The notes under the pieces are model-generated. The model was not told the origin of the DNA and did no database searches. It saw only the letters and a list, made by a program, of their open reading frames with translations. A stretch of DNA of 64,000 nucleotides from Nakamurella leprariae (GTDB taxonomy: Bacteria > Actinomycetota > Actinomycetes > Mycobacteriales > Nakamurellaceae), in the NCBI RefSeq assembly GCF_016918035.1, contig NZ_JAERWK010000003.1, positions 186,001-250,000 on the forward strand, given 5' to 3'. This document shows positions 6,822 through 14,844 of the stretch, piece after piece (the stretch's first letter is position 1; each line of letters starts with the position of its first letter). Made by a program: the position numbers and the translations under genes.

Positions 6822-9800
6822 GTGTCGGGAACTCTTGATGTCGGCACCCTGGTCGGGTACGTCGACTTCGACCTGTCCGGCATGGACAAGTCGTTCGACG
6901 AGGCCGAGGGCAAGATGTCCCGCTTCGAAGGCGGCATGAGCAAGTGGGCCACGGCGGCCGGCGCCGGCATCGGCCTGGCCCTCGGTGCCGCGGTGGCCTC
7001 GGCGATCAACACCGACGCCGCGAACCGCAAGCTCACCGCGCAGCTCGGCCTGACCAAGGACGAGGCGGCCAGGTTCGGCAAGCTCGGCGGCGAGCTGCTC
7101 GCGTCCGGGTACGGCTCCGGCCTGGAGGACGTCAACGAGGGCATCGCCGCCGTGGTCCGCAACATCGGCGGGATGCGCGACGCCAGCGAGGACGACCTGA
7201 AATCCATTACGGGTCAGGTGATCTCGCTCGCCACCACGATGGGTGAAGACCTCGGCGAGGTCGCCCGGACCGTCGGCGTGATGATGAAGACCGGGATGGC
7301 CAAGGACGCCCAGGAGGCGCTGGACCTGGTCACCGCCGGGCTCCAGTCCCCGGTGAATGCCGCCGGTGACCTGCTGGACACCTTCAACGAGTACTCGACG
7401 ATCTTCCGGACGCTCGGCCTGGAGGGTGAGGACGCGCTCGGTCTGCTGCAGCGGGGGCTCCAGGGTGGTGCCCGCGACGCCGACCAGGTGGCCGATGCGC
7501 TCAAGGAGATGCTGCTCGGCGTCCAGTCCGGTGACTCCCGGGACGCGATCTCCAAGCTGGGCCTGGACTTCGGTGCGCTGCAGCGGGCGATGGCGGCCGG
7601 CGGGGAGCAGGCCAAGACGGCCACGGGCCAGCTGCTCGACGCGTTCACCGCGCTGCCGCCGTCGGTGGAGAAGAACGGCATCGCGGTGCAGCTGTTCGGC
7701 TCCCTAGCCGAGGATGCCCAGGCGGCGCTTTCGTCGCTGGATCCCCGGTCGGCGGCGGCCGAGTTCGAGGCCGCGTTCGGTCCGATCAACGGCTCGGCCA
7801 AGGAGTTCGACGAGACCGTGTCCGGTGGGCTGCAGTCCAGCCTGGACACCCTGCTCGGCAAGGTGAAGTCCTTCGGCGCCGGGGTGGCCGAGGATCTGAC
7901 ACCTGCCTTGCAGGGCGGGATCTCGATCCTCGGTGGTCTGGTCGACGCGCTCGGCCCGGTGCTCGGCCTGCTCGGCGACATCCCGGATCGAGGTCCCCCT
8001 CGTGATCGGCGCGTTCCTCGGTCTCAAGGCCCTGTCCCCGGTCTTCTCCGGACTCAAGGACAACATCCGCGGGTTCCGCGACGAGATGCGCCTCCAGCAG
8101 GCGCTGGCCACGTCGTCCGGGCAGTCGCTCGGCACGATGGGCGCGGCGGCCGCAACCGCCTCGGCTCGGTGGGGTGGGCTGCTCAAGACCGTCGCCGGTG
8201 GCGCCGGCCTGGTCGGGGTCGGGCTGATCATCTCGGCGATCACCTCGGACGTGGCCAAGATGTCGGCCCGGATGGACGTCGCCCGGCAGTCGGCCGACCA
8301 GCTCACTACCTCCCTGGTGGACTCCGGCGGAGCGTGGACCAAGGCCGCGGAGGAGCAGCAGCAGGCCTCCGTCCGCAACTCCGAGGCGTTCAAGGCGCTG
8401 ATCGCGGCCGGCGCCGACTGGGGCCTCACCATGCGCGCCCTCACCGGTGACCTCGGAGCGTTCGAGGAACTGGCCCGCTCCGATGCCTGGTCGAGCCTGG
8501 GCGACTCACTCGACGGCACCGGGCTGATGCGGCAGGCCGCCGCGCTGGCCAACGTCCGCGGCGAGGCCGAGCGCGGCGCCGACGCGCAGCGGAAGTACAA
8601 CCAGGAGCAGGCCGTCGCGGCCACGAACGCCGATGCGGTCGCCGCCGCGAACGGCCGGGTCGCCACCACCCAGGACACCGCGAACGCTGAGCTGCTGGTC
8701 GCCAGCGGGCACGCCAAGGACGTGGCGGAGGGATACCGCCAGCTGGGCGTGATCGCCCCGCCGGCCCTGGAGGACACCGCCACCGCAGCCGAGGGTGTCA
8801 CCGAGTCGCTGAGCCCGATGCAGCAGGCCCTGGAGGACAGCAAGACCGCCGCCAGCGAGCTGGACACCGCCGCCCAGCTGCTCCAGCTGTCGCTGGCCAC
8901 CATGTCCGGCCGGAACGTGGATGCCGAGGTGGCGCAGCGCGCGGCTGCTGCCGCCATCCGGGATGCCGCCGCGGCGGCCCGGGACAAGGTCGACGCCGAC
9001 GCGGCCCAGCAGGCGGCCACGGAGGCGGTCAACCGGCTGACCGAGCAGGGCATCACCACCGGCGAGGAGTACACCGCGGCCAAGCGGGCCGAGACCGAGG
9101 CCATCGCCAAGGCCGCCGACGCCGGGGACCGGCAGGCCGACACGTTGAACAGCGTCACCGGCGCCGCCGCTCAGCAGGCCGCTGCTGCTGCTCGGGCGGC
9201 CGGCGCGAACGGTGACCTCAACGCCGCCGCGCAGGCCGGCGCCCAGCGCATGGCCGAACTCCGGTCGCAGTTCATCGAGGCCCAGGTCGCCAGCGGCATG
9301 GCACGCGACGCCGCCGTCGCCCTGGCCGACGAGTACGACCTGATCCCGGCCAACGTGGAGACCACGATCCGCGCCGAGGCCGACACGTACGTGGCCAAGC
9401 AGGAACTCGACGCCCTTGGCCAGCCCCGGACCGTCCGGTTCAACGCCGTGGTGACCGGAGCGGCCAGCGCGGCCGCCGCGGTCAACAACCTCGCTGCCAA
9501 CCTCGGCCCACCACGAGCCGGGGGCGGTGCCATCTACGGGCCTGGTCCCAGGGGCATCGACTCGGTGCTCACTCCGTCGGCGCCCGGTGAGCACATGCTC
9601 ACCGTCGGCAACGTCGACGCCTTCGGCGGCCAGGCCCAGGTCTACGCCTTCCGTGCCGCCCTGGACTCCGGCGGGCTGGCCGGCGCCGCCGCCTACCTCA
9701 ATCGGGTCGCCGGCTACGCCGTCGGCGACCGCACCGCCAGCAGTGCCCCGGCTGTCCTGATGCCGGCGGCCAGCAGCCCCCGCCACATGACCGTCACCGT

Positions 9801-9912
9801 GCGCTACGACAGCGCACCACTGGATCAGCGCATCACCCGGATCGCCAACATCGAGATCGACCGCGCGGCCGTCGACTTCTCCGAGGGCTGGGACGGACCG
9901 GGGATGTCGTGA
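6822..9912 (+). pseudogene. Phage tail tape-measure protein, frameshifted
   Basis: Two overlapping frames together encode one tape-measure protein of about 1,030 residues. The first part (GTG 6822, SD GGAGGTGA) starts GTLVGYVDFDLSGMDKSFDE and has a Gly/Ala-rich hydrophobic segment (AAGAGIGLALGAAVASAI), as in tape-measure minor tail proteins. It stays in register to LLGDIP near 7985, where the reading moves +1 into EVPLVIGAFLGLKAL and runs to 9912. Removing one G at 7985-7986 restores DIPIEVPLVIG. The C-terminal part is long, Ala-rich and helical, as expected for a tail-length ruler. A mutation or sequencing error is more likely than programmed frameshifting because no slippery heptamer is visible. 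Confidence 0.8.
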
Positions 9913-9947
9913 CCCACCAACCACCACCACCACCGAGGAGACCAACC

Positions 9948-10421
9948 GTGACCACCCTGACCGTCCTGCCCGAGGTCGACCCCCTGGTGCTGCCCATCCG
10001 GGGCGCCGACGGCGAGATCCGGGAGTACACCGTCCAGCCGGCGTCCGCCGAGCACCTGGACCTGATCGCCGCCCTCGGCGCCGTGCGCGCATCACAGATG
10101 TTCGGCACCAAGGTGGCCGACGAGCACTACGCGCTGCTCGAGCAACTGACCGGACGCGAGGAGGTGGCCCGCCAGGTCTGCCTCGGCACCGAGACCTACC
10201 TGCAGATGGTCGCCGACGGCATCTCGGCTCACGACCTGGCTCGCGCCCAGGCCACCGCCGTGCTGTGGCAGGCCAGCGGGTGCAACCACGAGGTCGCCCT
10301 GTCGGCCTGGACCTGGACGCCCACCCTCCGCATCCAGCCGGCCGAACCCGACCAGCCCACCGAAGCCACAGCGGAGGAGGTGCCCACCACCGATGCCGAG
10401 GTTCCCACCACTGACGCGTGA
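9948..10421 (+). CDS. Tail-assembly-chaperone-like protein (DUF7426-like)
   Basis: The predicted 157-aa protein starts at GTG 9948, with GAGGAG seven bases before; an in-frame GTG at 9909 overlaps the previous stop but adds only a Pro-rich leader. LVLPIRGADGEIREYTVQPA and LATRA-type helical sequence (DLARAQATAVLWQASG) recall the gp-type proteins next to tape-measure genes in actinophages. The tail is a low-complexity acidic stretch with duplicated VPTTDAE. Usually such chaperones precede the tape-measure gene; here it follows. The assignment is tentative. Confidence 0.5.
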   Translation: MTTLTVLPEVDPLVLPIRGADGEIREYTVQPASAEHLDLIAALGAVRASQMFGTKVADEHYALLEQLTGREEVARQVCLGTETYLQMVADGISAHDLARAQATAVLWQASGCNHEVALSAWTWTPTLRIQPAEPDQPTEATAEEVPTTDAEVPTTDA

Positions 10422-10749
10422 GACCACACCCGAGCTGTTCGATCAGCTCACCCTCCAGGTGCCCGACCGGACCGACCGGGCACGGGACTACCTCGTCGAG
10501 CTGACCGACACCGAGTCCTGGACCGTCGGGCTGCTGCTCTGCCAGGTCTTCGTGCCCGACGCGGTGCACCACAGCGTCAGCCTCGGAGCGCGGACGGTCG
10601 AGGCGACGCGCCGCGACGGGGTCTCGATCCCCACCGTCCTCGCCGCCGGCCGCGCCGCCTGGGCCTATCACCGTGAGCACCCGGCCCTCTACGGCTACGT
10701 CAAGACCATGGCGTCCATGGGCTTCCAACCACCCAGGAGCGATCAGTGA
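10393..10749 (+). CDS. Hypothetical phage-type protein, 118 aa
   Basis: It overlaps the preceding gene by 29 bp if ATG 10393 is used. The protein is mostly helical (TDRARDYLVELTDTESWTVG, TVLAAGRAAWAYHREHPALY) and soluble, with no recognised family. Pairs of short overlapping genes beside a tape-measure gene often encode tail-assembly factors made by overlap or frameshift, which fits here. Its stop overlaps the next GTG at 10746. Confidence 0.55.
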   Translation: MPRFPPLTRETTPELFDQLTLQVPDRTDRARDYLVELTDTESWTVGLLLCQVFVPDAVHHSVSLGARTVEATRRDGVSIPTVLAAGRAAWAYHREHPALYGYVKTMASMGFQPPRSDQ

Positions 10750-10907
10750 GCGACCAGCCCACCACCCCACCGTCCGACCAGCCGGCCGAGCGGAGCGTCG
10801 ACGAGATCCGGGCCGCCCAGCGCGCACGGCGAGCCGGCGCACCAGACCCGAACGACCCCATCGGCGCGGCGCGCATCGCCCGCCAGGAACGGAGGAACAA
10901 CAGATGA
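10746..10907 (+). CDS. Small charged protein, 53 aa
   Basis: Starts at GTG 10746, overlapping the previous stop, and ends overlapping the ATG at 10904. The sequence is Pro-rich at first (VSDQPTTPPSDQPAERS) and then strongly basic (IRAAQRARRAGAPDPNDPIG, ARIARQERRNNR). No family is recognised. GGAGG for the next gene lies within its last codons. The unbroken chain of 1-4 bp overlaps supports real translation. Confidence 0.5.
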   Translation: MSDQPTTPPSDQPAERSVDEIRAAQRARRAGAPDPNDPIGAARIARQERRNNR

Positions 10908-11524
10908 CCACAGCCACCGATCCCCGTGCAGCCCTGGAGGCACTGGAGGCCAAGGCCCGAGCGGGTGACCCGGTCGACGCCCAGGAGATGGCGCTGGCAC
11001 TCGCCGCCGTCGGGGCCGCCGACCGTGTCGCCGCCCTCGCCGAGCAGGGCGAGACCGAGCGCCAGCAGGAAGCGAACCGCCAGCAGGCCTTGCAGACGCT
11101 CGCGGATGCGCGGGCCGCCGCAACCGCCGAGCTGGCACCACTCAAGGCCGCCGTCCCCGAGCTGTTCGACGCCGCCCTCGATGCACTGGTGGCCCTCTTC
11201 GAGGGCGCCGAGGCTCACCGTCAGGCAGTCCAGCGTCAGGGCGTCGCGATGCGTCGGGCCGGGTGGACCGTCCGCACCTGGGCCCACATCGACGAAGAGC
11301 CCGCAGACCTGGACCCGGCGAACCACGTCGACTTCAGCCAGGGCAACGAAGTTCAGTCGGTCACGGTGGCCGGCGCTCACTACTCGGGCGTCGCCACCGG
11401 CAAGCAGTGGCTGGACACCGCGACCAAGCAGGCCGCCGAGCTGGCCACGATCGAGCCGTCCAAGCGCGCCGCCTGGATCACGGCGAGCTCTCCGGCTCGT
11501 CCCTGGTGGACCGGTGACCGGTGA
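10904..11524 (+). CDS. Hypothetical phage-type protein, 206 aa
   Basis: ATG 10904 has GGAGG eight bases upstream. The N-terminal half is a long Ala/Glu/Gln-rich helix (LEALEAKARAGDPVDAQEMA, ETERQQEANRQQALQTL), probably coiled-coil. The C-terminal half is more globular with Trp-rich segments (RAGWTVRTWAHIDEEP). This resembles minor structural or scaffolding proteins of phages, but no specific family is recognised. The stop overlaps the following GTG. Confidence 0.6.
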   Translation: MTTATDPRAALEALEAKARAGDPVDAQEMALALAAVGAADRVAALAEQGETERQQEANRQQALQTLADARAAATAELAPLKAAVPELFDAALDALVALFEGAEAHRQAVQRQGVAMRRAGWTVRTWAHIDEEPADLDPANHVDFSQGNEVQSVTVAGAHYSGVATGKQWLDTATKQAAELATIEPSKRAAWITASSPARPWWTGDR

Positions 11525-11823
11525 GCGCGTGGGTCGCGGCTGGTCGCCGCGCGCGAGCACGGACGCGCCCGCGCGGGTCCGCCGGCCCGTTGCAGTGGGC
11601 GACGGTCGAGGCCTGGTCCCCGCCCTCAGCCGGTGTGCCCGGACGGCTGCAGGTCCGCCTGTTCGCCAGCGACTCCCTCGCGGACTGCGACTGGTTCGCC
11701 ACGTTCGAGACGGAGGTGGCGAACCTCGGTCGTCCTGCGATGGGTGAGTGGGTCGCGGTGGCCTTCATGGAAGGTGCGCCCGTGGTGATGAACCTGGTCA
11801 CCAAGGGCTCCAAGAACGCCTGA
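11521..11823 (+). CDS. Hypothetical protein, 100 aa, last gene of rightward phage operon
   Basis: GTG 11521 overlaps the previous TGA. The first 25 residues are Arg-rich (GRRARARTRPRGSAG), then comes a compact alpha/beta domain (PGRLQVRLFASDSLADCDWF, EWVAVAFMEGAPVVMNLV). No domain family is recognised. It ends 8 bp from the stop of the convergent gene at 11832, closing the rightward structural-type operon. Confidence 0.55.
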   Translation: MSAWVAAGRRARARTRPRGSAGPLQWATVEAWSPPSAGVPGRLQVRLFASDSLADCDWFATFETEVANLGRPAMGEWVAVAFMEGAPVVMNLVTKGSKNA

Positions 11824-11831
11824 TCCGAGAA

Positions 11832-12191
11832 TCACCGACGCGCGATCAGGAGTTCCGCCTGCAGCTCCACCGGGCTCATCCGCTGCCCTCGCGTCGGATG
11901 GGCGTCGGGCGCCGGAGCAACCCCGGTGACATGGCCACCGCCGGGCAGCGCGTCCCAGCCGGCGTCAGGGCCGTGGTCGACGTAGTCCTGCACGAAGCGG
12001 TCGACGGCTTCCGGCAGGTGCCGGAGGTCACACTCGCGGCTGGCCTCGTTCAGGTAGACCACCACGGCCGGCTGGTCGGGGAACACCCCCACCGCTGCGC
12101 ACAGAGCCTGTCCGTTCTTCGTCGTCGGCCACTCGTCCGGCCACGACTGCACTGACCAGTTGGTGCGCCCCATCAGATCGTCAGATGTCAT
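11832..12191 (-). CDS. Hypothetical protein, 119 aa, phage-element accessory
   Basis: The frame starting at ATG 12191 gives a soluble protein: MTSDDLMGRTNWSVQSWPDE, then an alpha/beta region (AVVVYLNEASRECDLRHLPE) and a Gly/Pro-rich tail. No Shine-Dalgarno sequence is visible, so it may be leaderless or start at a later Met (MGRTNW). It is convergent with the phage operon and lies just downstream of a strong hairpin that separates it from the LuxR-type gene. Function unknown. Confidence 0.5.
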   Translation of the reverse strand: MTSDDLMGRTNWSVQSWPDEWPTTKNGQALCAAVGVFPDQPAVVVYLNEASRECDLRHLPEAVDRFVQDYVDHGPDAGWDALPGGGHVTGVAPAPDAHPTRGQRMSPVELQAELLIARR

Positions 12192-12209
12192 GGACGGAAC
12201 GTACGTGGA

Positions 12210-12254
12210 CAGTCGGCTCCCGCGCAGCACGGTGTGCCTTGCGGGAGCCGACTG
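12210..12254 (-). terminator. 14-bp perfect inverted repeat, terminator or leader hairpin
   Basis: CAGTCGGCTCCCGC (12210-12223) pairs perfectly with GCGGGAGCCGACTG (12241-12254) across a 17-nt loop. It lies 13 bp beyond the stop of the LuxR-type gene and 18 bp before the start of the 119-aa gene, both leftward. No T-tract follows, as is common in high-GC actinobacterial terminators. Confidence 0.6.
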
Positions 12255-12267
12255 CTCTCCGGGGGGC

Positions 12268-12555
12268 CTACCGCAGCACGCCCTTGCGGAACCCGATGGC
12301 CACCGCGTGTGCCCGGTCCGAGGCGCTGAGCTTGGCGTACAGCCGCCGCGTGTGCGTCTTGACGGTGTCCTCGGCCAGGAACAGGGCACGGCCGATCTCC
12401 CGGTTGCTGAGCCCGTCGGACATCAGCTGCAGCACCTCCCGCTCGCGCGGGGTCAGGCCCATCGTCACGGCGTGCGCGCCGGTCACCGCGGCCGGCCGCA
12501 GGGTCATCGCCCGCCGCCGCGTCGGGCACAGCACTCGACCGACCCGGGCGGTCAC
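12268..12555 (-). CDS. Stand-alone LuxR/GerE-type DNA-binding protein
   Basis: This 95-aa protein is little more than a GerE helix-turn-helix: LTPREREVLQLMSDGLSNRE, then IGRALFLAEDTVKTHTRRLY and AKLSASDRAHAVAIG. The usual receiver or ligand domain is absent. The GTG start overlaps the stop of the upstream gene (GTGA at 12552-12555), so both are co-translated. Single-domain LuxR proteins of this kind are common on actinobacterial mobile elements and probably regulate element genes, but the target is unknown. Confidence 0.85.
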   Translation of the reverse strand: MTARVGRVLCPTRRRAMTLRPAAVTGAHAVTMGLTPREREVLQLMSDGLSNREIGRALFLAEDTVKTHTRRLYAKLSASDRAHAVAIGFRKGVLR

Positions 12556-12914
12556 CGGGACACCTCGACGCCCTCAGTGGCGTCCTGGTCGAGCACGTCG
12601 GCCAGGTGCAGCAGGCTGGCCGCGACGGCCCGGGCCTCGCTGGCCTGCAGCTCGGCCACGAACCGGCCATCGACCTTCATCTCCAGCAGTGCATAGCTCT
12701 CCATGCCTTCGTACTGGAGCGCCTGCACCGACACCATCTCGTGGCTGTCGCTCGCAGTCAGGAGGCACAGAGTGCTGGAGCTGTGCTCGTGGGTGAGCAC
12801 GTCACCCACGACGTCGCGGGTGATCGTGTGGCTGGTGCACCACGGGACGCCCTGGGGGCAGGTGGGCAGCGCCGGGCGCTGAACGGGCAGGGCAGGGACG
12901 GTGCGTGCGAACAT
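12552..12914 (-). CDS. DUF6907-like small protein, coupled to LuxR solo
   Basis: This 120-aa protein has a Cys/Trp-containing N-terminal part (CPQGVPWCTSHTITRDVVGD). This resembles the CPxWC-H signature of DUF6907 proteins, which often sit beside regulators on actinobacterial elements. A compact alpha/beta region follows (GRFVAELQASEARAVAASLL). ATG 12914 is the start. It overlaps the LuxR gene by 4 bp. The biochemical role of this family is unknown; the name is from pattern memory. Confidence 0.6.
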   Translation of the reverse strand: MFARTVPALPVQRPALPTCPQGVPWCTSHTITRDVVGDVLTHEHSSSTLCLLTASDSHEMVSVQALQYEGMESYALLEMKVDGRFVAELQASEARAVAASLLHLADVLDQDATEGVEVSR

Positions 12915-13002
12915 GGGAGTGGGTCCTGTCTTTCAGCCATGGGAGTGGGGACCTGCTGGCCGGTCCGGGGGGCAACCCGGGCCGGCCTCCTTCGTTGGCC
13001 GC

Positions 13003-13020
13003 GATACCGCGCGTGATACC
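13003..13020 (+). other. Paired GATACC repeat, candidate integrase arm site (right end)
   Basis: GATACC occurs at 13003-13008 and again at 13015-13020, the same paired layout as at 20-37. It lies in the 278-bp gene-free interval 12915-13192, between the last phage-type gene and the first chromosomal-looking genes, as expected for an arm site of attR. The rest of that interval shows no gene, only a 12-bp direct repeat at 12912 and 12938. Confidence 0.4.
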
Positions 13021-13192
13021 GGCGCGGGCGACCACAATCGACCGGAAGCGACGTCGGGAGGCTGCGGCGGCCCCCGCTCACCGGCGCCGACGTGCAGTTT
13101 CGACCCGAATCGACGCGCATCGACCATGGCGGCCGATGCGTTCAAGTCCCCCCTCGGACACTGCGCTCCACGACTCGCGATCACCGCGGGAC

Positions 13193-13438
13193 TCAGTCCG
13201 CCGGCTCGTTGCCCGGATCGACGCCGCCGATCACCTGCACCCTGACGGTGGCGAGCGGGACCTCCAGATGCGCAGCGACGGCCTCGCGAGCCGCCCCCTC
13301 GATGTCCGCGGCCCGGGCCGTCAGGGTCACGACGTCGAGCGCGGGGATCGACACCACCCACCACCCACCCCTCCGGGTCACCGTGGCGGTGTGGGTGATG
13401 GTGCTGATCGGCAGGTCCTTCCGCGGCGGCGTCGACAC
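13193..13438 (-). CDS. HicB-like / DUF1902-type small protein
   Basis: About 81 residues if started at GTG 13438; the core runs THTATVTRRGGWWVVSIPAL, then DVVTLTARAADIEGAAREAV and HLEVPLATVRVQV. A beta-beta-beta-alpha order with WWVVSIPALD is typical of HicB antitoxin-fold proteins. No HicA-like partner is next to it, so it is an orphan. The start is unsure: an AAGGA motif lies just upstream of a non-ATG codon run closer to the core. It may belong to the element or to the chromosome. Confidence 0.5.
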   Translation of the reverse strand: MSTPPRKDLPISTITHTATVTRRGGWWVVSIPALDVVTLTARAADIEGAAREAVAAHLEVPLATVRVQVIGGVDPGNEPAD

Positions 13439-13535
13439 CTGGTCAGGCCATCCACGGACGCCCGGCGAGACCCCGACGCGCCCCCGACGCGCTCGGCTCG
13501 TAGGCTGTCGCCCTCTCGAACGAAGGAGTTCGTGC

Positions 13536-14792
13536 ATGACTCAGGTCGAAACGCGGCTGACGTCACCCGATCAGGTCGGGATGAGCGCCGACCGGCTCGA
13601 GCGGATCGCGCCCGCGCTGCAGAAGTACGTCGACGAACGCGGCTATCCGGGCTTCACCGCCCTCGTCGCCCGCCGCGGCCAGCTCGTCCACGCCACCCGG
13701 GTCGGCTACCAGGACCGGGAAGCCGGCGTCCCCGTCGCGGAGGACACCATCTACCGCTTCTACTCGATGACCAAGCCGATCATCTGCACCGCGCTGATGA
13801 CGCTCTTCGAGGAGGGCCGGTTCCAGCTCACCGACCCGGTCGCCAAGTGGATCCCGGCCTTCGCGGCCACGAAGATCGCCGGGCCGGGCGGCACGCTGGA
13901 GGAGCAGTCGCCGTTGCGCCCGATGCAGGTCCGGGACGTCATGAGCCACACCAGCGGCCTCACCTACGACTTCCTGGACGATTTCCCGGTCGCGGAGCAG
14001 TACCGCGCCAAGCAGCTCATGCACGACCCGACGCGCACCCTGGAGAAGCTCGTCGACGAGCTCGCGACCATCCCGCTGGCCTTCGCGCCCGGGACCAGGT
14101 GGGCCTACAGCCTCGGCACGGACGTCACGGCCCGCCTCGTCGAGGTGATCTCGGGCCAGTCGCTCGGCGACTTCCTGCAGGAGCGCCTCTTCGGACCGCT
14201 GGGCATGACGGACACCGCCTTCGGCGTCCCGGAATCCGAGCGTCACCGCATCTCGGCCATGTACGGGTTGCCGGACCTGTTCGCCGAGAACATGTCGTTC
14301 GGCACCCTGGCGGCCGCCTTCGCCGCCGGCGACATCGGCCGCCGCGACGTGGATCCCACGTACCCGAGCGACGCGGCGGACGTGTTCCAGCGCGGCGGCA
14401 TCGGCCTGTTCGGCACGGCGACGGACTATCTCCGCTTCGCGAACATGCTGCTCACCGGCACGGCGCCGGACGGCACGCGGATCATCGGCCGCAAGACCCT
14501 CGAACTGATGCACACCAACCACCTCGCGCCGGCGCTGCTGCCCTACGCCACGGGCGGCGCACCGACGCTGGGCTACGGGTTCGGGCTGGGTTCCCGCGTC
14601 GCGATGGACATCGGTCAGAGTGGGCAGGCCGGCTCCCCGGGCGAGTTCGGCTGGGCCGGGGCGGCCAAGACCTACTACTGGGTCGACCCGGTCGAGGAGG
14701 TCGTCGGCGTGCTGATGACGCAGTACATGATCGGCTTCGACCTGCCGGAGCAGGACTTCCGGGCGGTCGTGTACTCCTCGATCGAGGACTGA
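13536..14792 (+). CDS. Serine hydrolase, class C beta-lactamase family
   Basis: This 418-aa protein is from the beta-lactamase/penicillin-binding/esterase (EstB-like) superfamily. The nucleophile motif SxxK is FYSMTKPIICTALM, with the conserved HTSGLTYDF region and the Tyr box WAYSLGTDVTARL. No signal peptide is apparent, so it probably acts in the cytoplasm as an esterase or amidase rather than as an antibiotic-resistance enzyme. ATG 13536 follows AAGGAG by seven bases. It is a single-gene unit ended by a hairpin at 14801-14839. It is the first clearly chromosomal gene after the element. Confidence 0.85.
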   Translation: MTQVETRLTSPDQVGMSADRLERIAPALQKYVDERGYPGFTALVARRGQLVHATRVGYQDREAGVPVAEDTIYRFYSMTKPIICTALMTLFEEGRFQLTDPVAKWIPAFAATKIAGPGGTLEEQSPLRPMQVRDVMSHTSGLTYDFLDDFPVAEQYRAKQLMHDPTRTLEKLVDELATIPLAFAPGTRWAYSLGTDVTARLVEVISGQSLGDFLQERLFGPLGMTDTAFGVPESERHRISAMYGLPDLFAENMSFGTLAAAFAAGDIGRRDVDPTYPSDAADVFQRGGIGLFGTATDYLRFANMLLTGTAPDGTRIIGRKTLELMHTNHLAPALLPYATGGAPTLGYGFGLGSRVAMDIGQSGQAGSPGEFGWAGAAKTYYWVDPVEEVVGVLMTQYMIGFDLPEQDFRAVVYSSIED

Positions 14793-14800
14793 CCGCCGGT

Positions 14801-14839
14801 CCGCGGGCGGCGGCGGGTGCTCGACCGCGCCGCCCGCGG
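14801..14839. terminator. Bidirectional hairpin terminator
   Basis: CCGCGGGCGGCG (14801-14812) pairs perfectly with CGCCGCCCGCGG (14828-14839) across 15 nt. It sits between the convergent stops of the serine hydrolase (14792) and the ThDP enzyme (14845), so it can serve both. Confidence 0.65.
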
Positions 14840-14844
14840 GTCCC

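Noticed and set aside
7980-7990. Programmed frameshift in the tape-measure gene
   Set aside because: No slippery heptamer or stimulatory structure is visible at the shift, and tape-measure genes are not known for +1 shifts; programmed shifts occur in the upstream chaperone pair instead.
8506-11145. An 879-codon minus-strand frame opposite the phage tail genes
   Set aside because: Same reason: low-complexity antisense frame over genes with overlaps, ribosome sites and protein-like sequence on the other strand.
12912-12949. 12-bp direct repeat CATGGGAGTGGG as a candidate attachment core
   Set aside because: The copies are only 26 bp apart and both lie on one side of the element, so they cannot be attL and attR.
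13536-14792. Antibiotic-resistance beta-lactamase
   Set aside because: The SxxK and Tyr motifs fit the broad serine-hydrolase family, but no signal peptide is present and the sequence looks like EstB-type esterases, so resistance is not supported.
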